64,000 nucleotides of DNA from Clostridium sp. SM-530-WT-3G (lineage in GTDB: Bacteria > Bacillota > Clostridia > Clostridiales > Clostridiaceae), in assembly GCF_012843905.1 (NCBI RefSeq), contig NZ_JABAGC010000010.1, positions 1-64,000 on the forward strand. The letters run 5' to 3'. The notes beneath the pieces are model-generated. The model had not been told where the DNA came from. It saw only the letters and a program-made list of their open reading frames with translations, and did no database searches. Of the stretch, positions 59,909 through 64,000 are shown piece by piece. The translations under genes and the position numbers were made by a program. Position 1 is the stretch's first letter. Every line of letters starts with the position of its first letter.

Positions 59909-60649
59909 ATGGACAAAAATTTTAAAGATAAATTTAAAAATTTGTTGAGGAAGGAGGGGTTCTATATAGCTCTATTCCTATGTCTTTGTGTGATTGTTGG
60001 TGTAGGAGCTTTTTCTTATAAACAATTCAATAAGCAGAATGAAATTAATGAAACAGAAGATGTAAATAAGGATGTTTCATATAATTCTAATAAAGATTCT
60101 GAATCTGTAACAAATGAAATGCAGAATGCTGAAAGAGTTGAAAACAATACTTCTAGCAAGAATAAAGAAAATAAATTAAAGAATAATAATTCGGAAAAAT
60201 CTGCAGCAGTCGCTAATACAGCTACAGTTAAGTTTGTAAAACCATTAGATGGAGTAGAGAGCAGAACTTATACTTATCCTATACCAGTAAAGATGGGAGA
60301 AAATAGCTATAGAACAATAAAAGGAATTAATCTTAGTGCACCTATTAATACTGAAGTAAAAGCGGCAGCAGATGGAATCGTTGAATTAGTTGAAAATTCA
60401 GGAGTAGAGGAAGGTGTCATTGTTCAAATTAAACATGCAAATGGTATGAAAACAAGATATGGAAATCTAAATCCAGAAGTATTAGTTAAACAAGGAGATA
60501 AGGTTACATCTAATCAAGTTATAGGAAAAGTTGGGGAAACTGCAAAAGTTTTTAGTAAAGATATGTTTGGTGAATTTTTAAATTTACAGATAATAAATTC
60601 TAAGGGAGAACAAGTAAATCCAGAAAAATATTTAGATTTAAAAAAATAA
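59909..60649 (+). CDS. spoIIQ: SpoIIQ-like protein with degenerate M23 (LytM) domain
   Basis: Forespore membrane protein that pairs with SpoIIIAH across the engulfing membranes. One helix (about 18-36), a Ser/Asn/Glu linker (40-105), and an M23 fold (about 107-246). All metal-ligand positions are changed: the HxGxD site is IKGIN (137-141), the YxHL site is YGNL (184-187) and the HxH site is FLN (223-225). It is therefore probably a binding protein, like the Bacillus SpoIIQ and unlike the active one of C. difficile. Named by position between spoIID and spoIIID. ATG at 59909 has GGAGAGGAGG before it. Confidence 0.85.
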   Translation: MDKNFKDKFKNLLRKEGFYIALFLCLCVIVGVGAFSYKQFNKQNEINETEDVNKDVSYNSNKDSESVTNEMQNAERVENNTSSKNKENKLKNNNSEKSAAVANTATVKFVKPLDGVESRTYTYPIPVKMGENSYRTIKGINLSAPINTEVKAAADGIVELVENSGVEEGVIVQIKHANGMKTRYGNLNPEVLVKQGDKVTSNQVIGKVGETAKVFSKDMFGEFLNLQIINSKGEQVNPEKYLDLKK

Positions 60650-60655
60650 TTGATT

Positions 60656-60723
60656 CATATATTTCATATTGATAATAATTTAAATTAATAATATATTAAG
60701 AGTAAATCGATATGAAATATATG
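60656..60723. repeat. Long inverted repeat between spoIIQ and spoIIID
   Basis: CATATATTTCATATTGAT (60656-60673) pairs with ATCGATATGAAATATATG (60706-60723) with one G-U, loop 32 bases. No T run; it may be a spoIIQ transcript end or a site ahead of spoIIID. Confidence 0.55.
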
Positions 60724-60836
60724 TACCATAATAATTTAAATAAACAATTTTATTGAAGTTAATAAAAAATTTCTTGTTGATTTATTTTAAAAAAAATATA
60801 TATAAGTATTTATTGTATGCATAGGAGGTGTAAACT

Positions 60837-61091
60837 TTGAAAGATTATATTGAAGAAAGAGTATTAGATGTTGCTAAATATATAATAGACTCAAAAGCAA
60901 CAATAAGAAAAACTGCAAAGGTTTTTGGAGTTAGCAAAAGTACAATTCATAAGGATATGACTGAAAGACTTCCTAAAATAAATCCTGAAATTGCAGAAGA
61001 AACACATTCAATTTTAGAATTAAACAAGGCTGAACGCCATATAAGAGGTGGTAATGCTACTAAAATGAAGTACAAGGCTATTGAATCTTAG
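60837..61091 (+). CDS. spoIIID: Stage III sporulation transcriptional regulator SpoIIID
   Basis: Mother-cell DNA-binding protein that adjusts sigma-E genes and prepares sigma-K. The helix-turn-helix is about 24-45 (ATIRKTAKVFGVSKSTIHKD) with a basic C-terminal helix (ERHIRGGNATKMKYK). 84 residues. TTG start with AGGAGGTG six bases upstream. Confidence 0.96.
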   Translation: MKDYIEERVLDVAKYIIDSKATIRKTAKVFGVSKSTIHKDMTERLPKINPEIAEETHSILELNKAERHIRGGNATKMKYKAIES

Positions 61092-61169
61092 GTTAAATAA
61101 GACTATAATATATTGTTGGTAGAATTATGTAAAATCAAATATTAATATATATTATAGGAGTGAATTAAT

Positions 61170-62204
61170 ATGGGTTTTTGGAGAACAGGGACAGACCTTG
61201 CGATAGATTTAGGAACGGCAACAGTCTTAGTGTATGTTAAAGGAAAAGGAGTCATACTGAAAGAACCATCTGTTGTTGCTATTAATAGAAATAATAATAA
61301 TTTATTAGCTATAGGTGAAGAAGCAAGGAAGATGATTGGAAGAACTCCTGGTAATATTGTTGCAGTACGACCACTAAGAGATGGAGTTATATCGGATTAT
61401 GATATAACACAAAAAATGTTGAAGGAATTCATAAAAAAAGCTTGTGGAAAGAGAAATATAAGTGCACCTAATGTTATTGTTTGTGTTCCATCTCAAGCTA
61501 CTGAGGTTGAAAAAAGAGCAGTTATGGATGCGGCTATTAATTCAGGTGCAAAGAGAGTACATTTAATAGAAGAACCTTTAGCAGCAGCTATAGGGGCTGG
61601 ATTAGATATCACTAAACCAAATGGAGCTATGGTTGTAGATATTGGTGGTGGTACATGTGATATAGCTGTAATTTCTCTAGGTGGTGTTGTAAAAAGAGAA
61701 TCTATAAAGATTGCAGGAGACAAGTTTGACGACGCTATTATAAAGTATGTAAGAAATGAATATAAACTTATGATAGGAGAAAAGACAGCAGAAGAATTAA
61801 AAATAAATATTGGATCTGCATGCAAGGATTTAAGAAATTTAACAAACATAATGAAGGGTAGAAACCTTATTACAGGGTTACCTGATGAAGTTGAGATTAA
61901 TACTGAGCAAATTAGACTTGCAATACAAGAACCCGTACAAAATATTGTTTATACAGTTAAAAAAGTACTTGAAAAGACTCCACCAGAATTGGCTTCTGAT
62001 ATTATGGAAAGAGGAATTGTAATGACTGGTGGTGGAGCATTGCTTCATGGATTAGATAAGCTTATTGAACTTGAGACAGGTGTATCTGTTAGAATAGCGG
62101 AAGATTCAGTTGAGTGTGTGGCTAAAGGAACAGGAGCTGTTCTTGGGTATATAGATAAACTTGATAGTGACGTTAATTCTCAGCAGATAGTATTGATAGA
62201 ATAG
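61170..62204 (+). CDS. mreB: Rod-shape protein MreB/Mbl
   Basis: Actin-like filament protein guiding cell wall growth. DLAIDLGTATVLVYVKGKG (phosphate 1), VVDIGGGTCDIAVISLGG (phosphate 2) and MTGGGALLHGLDKLI (adenosine) are present; VPSQATEVEKRAVMDAA lies between. 344 residues. It is next to spoIIID, as mbl is in Bacillus, so it is the Mbl-like copy; mreC and mreD are absent here. Confidence 0.93.
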   Translation: MGFWRTGTDLAIDLGTATVLVYVKGKGVILKEPSVVAINRNNNNLLAIGEEARKMIGRTPGNIVAVRPLRDGVISDYDITQKMLKEFIKKACGKRNISAPNVIVCVPSQATEVEKRAVMDAAINSGAKRVHLIEEPLAAAIGAGLDITKPNGAMVVDIGGGTCDIAVISLGGVVKRESIKIAGDKFDDAIIKYVRNEYKLMIGEKTAEELKINIGSACKDLRNLTNIMKGRNLITGLPDEVEINTEQIRLAIQEPVQNIVYTVKKVLEKTPPELASDIMERGIVMTGGGALLHGLDKLIELETGVSVRIAEDSVECVAKGTGAVLGYIDKLDSDVNSQQIVLIE

Positions 62205-62246
62205 TAAAAAGAACAATTTAGTTTAAACTAAATTGTTCTTTTTACT
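62203..62246. terminator. Perfect 44-base palindrome between mreB and yyaC
   Basis: The two halves 62203-62224 and 62225-62246 are exact reverse complements. It contains A and T tracts on both sides and part of both stop codons, and serves as terminator for both converging genes. Confidence 0.85.
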
Positions 62247-62792
62247 TTGAATAGATTGATTAATATTATTGTAATTTATATTATAAGCTTCAATTATAGC
62301 TTTAGATATTGTTTTTGCCATATTCATAATGAATGAAAGTCTGATACTACGTGAAAAAAAGAATTCTGAATTTTCGCTAGAATCAACTATTCCGATTATT
62401 GATGCAATACCAACTTCAGTTAAATCTTTACCTACTCCTTTTCCAGGGTGAATTGCATAATTACGTATGCGTATTTGTCCAATATCATCTTTATTACCTA
62501 AACAAGCATCTACACCAATTATATCGGCATTTGGATGTTTGGTATGTATTTCATCTAATTTCTTATCTAAATTAAGTGCGTGAATTGGAAAATTTAATGT
62601 TCCGTATACTGGTAAAGGAAAAGAGCTTTCAGTTAACAAAGAACCTACTAGTGGACCTAAGCAATCGCCAATACATTTATCAGTTCCTATACATACAATG
62701 ATAGTATTATTGTTGAGATAATTATGAATATCTAAAGCCAAGCTATAAGAAGAAATGTTAGGATTATTATAATTAGTATCTGACTCGATCAA
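62223..62792 (-). CDS. yyaC: Spore protease-like protein YyaC
   Basis: Family related to germination protease (Gpr) in fold. IVCIGTDKCIGDCLGPLVGSL and DIIGVDACLGNKDDIGQIRI are diagnostic. 189 residues, normal for YyaC. The start is TTG at 62792 with AAAGGGGG eight bases before it; an ATG near 62799 is out of frame. The role in the spore is not settled. It converges on mreB. Confidence 0.9.
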   Translation of the reverse strand: MIESDTNYNNPNISSYSLALDIHNYLNNNTIIVCIGTDKCIGDCLGPLVGSLLTESSFPLPVYGTLNFPIHALNLDKKLDEIHTKHPNADIIGVDACLGNKDDIGQIRIRNYAIHPGKGVGKDLTEVGIASIIGIVDSSENSEFFFSRSIRLSFIMNMAKTISKAIIEAYNINYNNINQSIQSKKNNLV

Positions 62793-63047
62793 AGGACATA
62801 CCCCCTTTATAAAATAAATATATGCGTTAGGGCATTAGGATATTATTAAAATAAAGAAAAATATTTATATTTTTCTTTATTTTAATAATTGTTTTTATGT
62901 TTTGAATTTGAAAATTTAGTAGAATACCCGTATTTTAATTATTTTATAAAAATATAAAATAGTTATGTCTTGTGTATTAAGATAGAGAAAAAAGAAGAAA
63001 TAAATAGAATGAGAGGGGTAAACTTAAATAATGATTATATATTCGAT
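62793..63047. other. Intergenic region before the tRNA cluster
   Basis: Part of a 333-base gap. It holds a long palindrome (62843-62888) and the tRNA promoter at its end, both listed; the rest is AT-rich. Confidence 0.5.
62843..62888. repeat. 46-base AT palindrome upstream of yyaC
   Basis: Perfect 22-base arms (62843-62864, 62867-62888) around TT. Only one G and one C in each full pair set. It could be a terminator from either side or a DNA structure. Confidence 0.6.
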
Positions 63048-63076
63048 TTGAAATAAAGTAACTTTAAATATATACT
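63048..63076 (+). promoter_or_regulatory. Promoter of the tRNA cluster
   Basis: TTGAAA (63048-63053), 17 bases, TATACT (63071-63076), about 50 bases before the first tRNA. Confidence 0.65.
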
Positions 63077-63125
63077 AACTATTGTTGAGCGGCGCTGATG
63101 AAGCAAAGCAAAAAATAAAAAGTTT

Positions 63126-63210
63126 GGAGGAATTCCCGAGAGGCCAAAGGGGGCAGACTGTAAATCTGTTACGTTTCGTTTCGATGGTTCGAATCCATCT
63201 TCCTCCACCA
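63126..63210 (+). tRNA. tRNA-Tyr (GTA), copy 1
   Basis: Acceptor GGAGGAA/TTCCTCC, anticodon GTA, a long variable arm as in class II tRNAs, encoded CCA at 63208-63210. Confidence 0.95.
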
Positions 63211-63216
63211 ATTAAC

Positions 63217-63292
63217 GGGCGCATAGCTCAGCTGGGAGAGCACCTGCCTTACAAGCAGGGGGTCACAGGTTCGAGCCCTGTTGTGCCCACCA
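63217..63292 (+). tRNA. tRNA-Val (TAC), copy 1
   Basis: Acceptor GGGCGCA/TGTGCCC, anticodon TAC in CTGCCTTACAAGCAG, encoded CCA. Confidence 0.95.
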
Positions 63293-63351
63293 TTATAAAA
63301 ATCCTTAAAAATAAATATGATATTATTTAATAGAAGTATAGTTCTTAATAT

Positions 63352-63426
63352 GCTGGCATGGCTCAACGGTAGAGCAGCTGACTTGTAATCAGCAGGTTGT
63401 AGGTTCGATTCCTATTGCCAGCTCCA
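63352..63426 (+). tRNA. tRNA-Thr (TGT), copy 1
   Basis: Acceptor GCTGGCA/TGCCAGC, anticodon TGT in CTGACTTGTAATCAG, encoded CCA. Confidence 0.95.
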
Positions 63427-63458
63427 TTTAATAAGTATATATTACTATTAAAAAATTT

Positions 63459-63543
63459 GGAGGAATTCCCGAGAGGCCAAAGGGGGCAGACTGTAAATCT
63501 GTTACGTTTCGTTTCGATGGTTCGAATCCATCTTCCTCCACCA
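63459..63543 (+). tRNA. tRNA-Tyr (GTA), copy 2
   Basis: Identical to copy 1, 333 bases downstream. Confidence 0.95.
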
Positions 63544-63549
63544 ATTAAC

Positions 63550-63625
63550 GGGCGCATAGCTCAGCTGGGAGAGCACCTGCCTTACAAGCAGGGGGTCACA
63601 GGTTCGAGCCCTGTTGTGCCCACCA
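63550..63625 (+). tRNA. tRNA-Val (TAC), copy 2
   Basis: Identical to copy 1, 333 bases downstream. Confidence 0.95.
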
Positions 63626-63684
63626 TTATAAAAATCCTTAAAAATAAATATGATATTATTTAGTAGAAGTATAGTTCTTAATAT

Positions 63685-63759
63685 GCTGGCATGGCTCAAC
63701 GGTAGAGCAGCTGACTTGTAATCAGCAGGTTGTAGGTTCGATTCCTATTGCCAGCTCCA
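63685..63759 (+). tRNA. tRNA-Thr (TGT), copy 2
   Basis: Identical to copy 1, 333 bases downstream. Confidence 0.95.
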
Positions 63760-63791
63760 TTTAATAAGTATATATTACTATTAAAGAATTT

Positions 63792-63876
63792 GGAGGAATT
63801 CCCGAGAGGCCAAAGGGGGCAGACTGTAAATCTGTTACGTTTCGTTTCGATGGTTCGAATCCATCTTCCTCCACCA
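63792..63876 (+). tRNA. tRNA-Tyr (GTA), copy 3
   Basis: Identical to copies 1 and 2; the last gene of the cluster, followed six bases later by a terminator. Confidence 0.95.
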
Positions 63877-63881
63877 TCTGA

Positions 63882-63911
63882 AGAATAAACGTTAGTTTAT
63901 TCTTTTTTTTG
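63882..63911 (+). terminator. Terminator of the tRNA cluster
   Basis: AGAATAAAC pairs with GTTTATTCT around GTTA, then eight T. Confidence 0.9.
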
Positions 63912-63951
63912 TAAAAAAAAATTAATACTATTTAATATTATTAAAAATATA

Positions 63952-63981
63952 TTGACTCATATAATGTACATATGATAGAAT
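63952..63981 (+). promoter_or_regulatory. Promoter for a gene beyond the window
   Basis: TTGACT (63952-63957), 18 bases, TAGAAT (63976-63981) with TGA just before it. The gene itself is outside. Confidence 0.5.
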
Positions 63982-64000
63982 ACAATACGAAAATTAAATT

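Larger units (their letters stand above)
63126..63876 (+). repeat. 333-base tandem duplication of tRNA genes
   Basis: Unit 1 (63126-63458) and unit 2 (63459-63791) each carry Tyr-Val-Thr with spacers. A third, partial unit (63792-63876) holds only Tyr. By eye the two full units differ at two bases, 63330/63663 and 63453/63786, both in spacers. Confidence 0.95.

Noticed and set aside
61493-61849. 118-codon minus-strand frame inside mreB
   Set aside because: Shadow frame in a conserved gene; composition is not that of a real protein.
63082-63699. Several 64-82 codon open frames on both strands over the tRNA array
   Set aside because: They are translations of tRNA genes and repeat every 333 bases; no ribosome sites, and such frames are a known annotation artefact.
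63126-63876. Direct repeats that could suggest a CRISPR array
   Set aside because: The repeat unit is 333 bases and consists of tRNA genes; there are no short regular repeats with unique spacers and no cas genes.

Overview
The window is very AT-rich chromosomal DNA from a spore-forming, fermentative member of the Firmicutes, best matched by Clostridium sensu stricto (C. butyricum / C. beijerinckii-like). This rests on gene content and order: wecB-thlA-atpIBEFHAGDC-ywmB-murA-spoIID-spoIIQ-spoIIID-mreB, together with sipL, yabG, spoIIR, yyaC and several CotS-type spore coat genes. Nearly all of it is coding, intergenic gaps hold strong hairpins, and I see no phage, insertion sequence, CRISPR array or plasmid region.

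Layout. 1-7945: end of a tRNA-Asn gene, an exported polysaccharide deacetylase, the TldD/PmbA protease pair, a TasA-like exported protein gene broken by one in-frame stop next to its dedicated signal peptidase SipW, and an LtaS-type lipoteichoic acid synthase. 8220-16220: a FAD oxidoreductase, an SGNH hydrolase, a RusA-like protein with an altered active site, tsaD followed by an alpha/beta-hydrolase that has lost its catalytic Ser, an HtrA protease, a small Cys-rich protein and an orphan solute-binding protein. 16291-23679: a spore coat island of two divergent GT4/CotS cassettes, a third CotS kinase, an unrecognised protein with no normal start codon, and the coat protease yabG. 24024-32927: veg, a probable small RNA on the minus strand, sipL, cyanophycinase and cyanophycin synthetase, ispE, spoIIR, an MnmA-like PP-loop protein and a DUF1934 protein. 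33047-47078: an unknown small protein, pyrG, rho, a MurG/UgtP-like glycosyltransferase, rpmE, tdk, a DUF1385-PrmC fusion, prfA, a membrane protein, the Sua5-type threonylcarbamoyl-AMP synthase, rpiB, upp, dCMP deaminase and wecB. 47298-62792: thlA, an 850-base non-coding gap, the ATP synthase operon, then the ywmB/murA/spoIID/spoIIQ/spoIIID/mreB block and yyaC. 63126-63876: seven tRNA genes made by a 333-base tandem duplication (Tyr-Val-Thr, Tyr-Val-Thr, Tyr).

How the genes work together. Three themes dominate: (i) translation and tRNA modification (tsaD with the Sua5 protein for t6A, prmC with prfA, an MnmA-like thiolase, rpmE, tRNAs); (ii) energy and nucleotide metabolism (H+-type ATP synthase, thiolase, pyrG, upp, tdk, dCMP deaminase); (iii) the envelope and the spore (LtaS, MurA, MreB, SpoIID/IIQ/IIR/IIID, SipL, CotS/GT4 cassettes, YabG, YyaC). 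The most unusual items are the nonsense codon in the SipW substrate, the minus-strand small RNA candidate downstream of veg, the coat-island ORF that appears to begin at ATA or ATT, the degenerate RusA, hydrolase and SpoIIQ active sites, and the DUF1385-PrmC fusion. I found no cluster that clearly amounts to a new defence or mobile system; the coat island is the closest to an uncharacterised multi-gene system.
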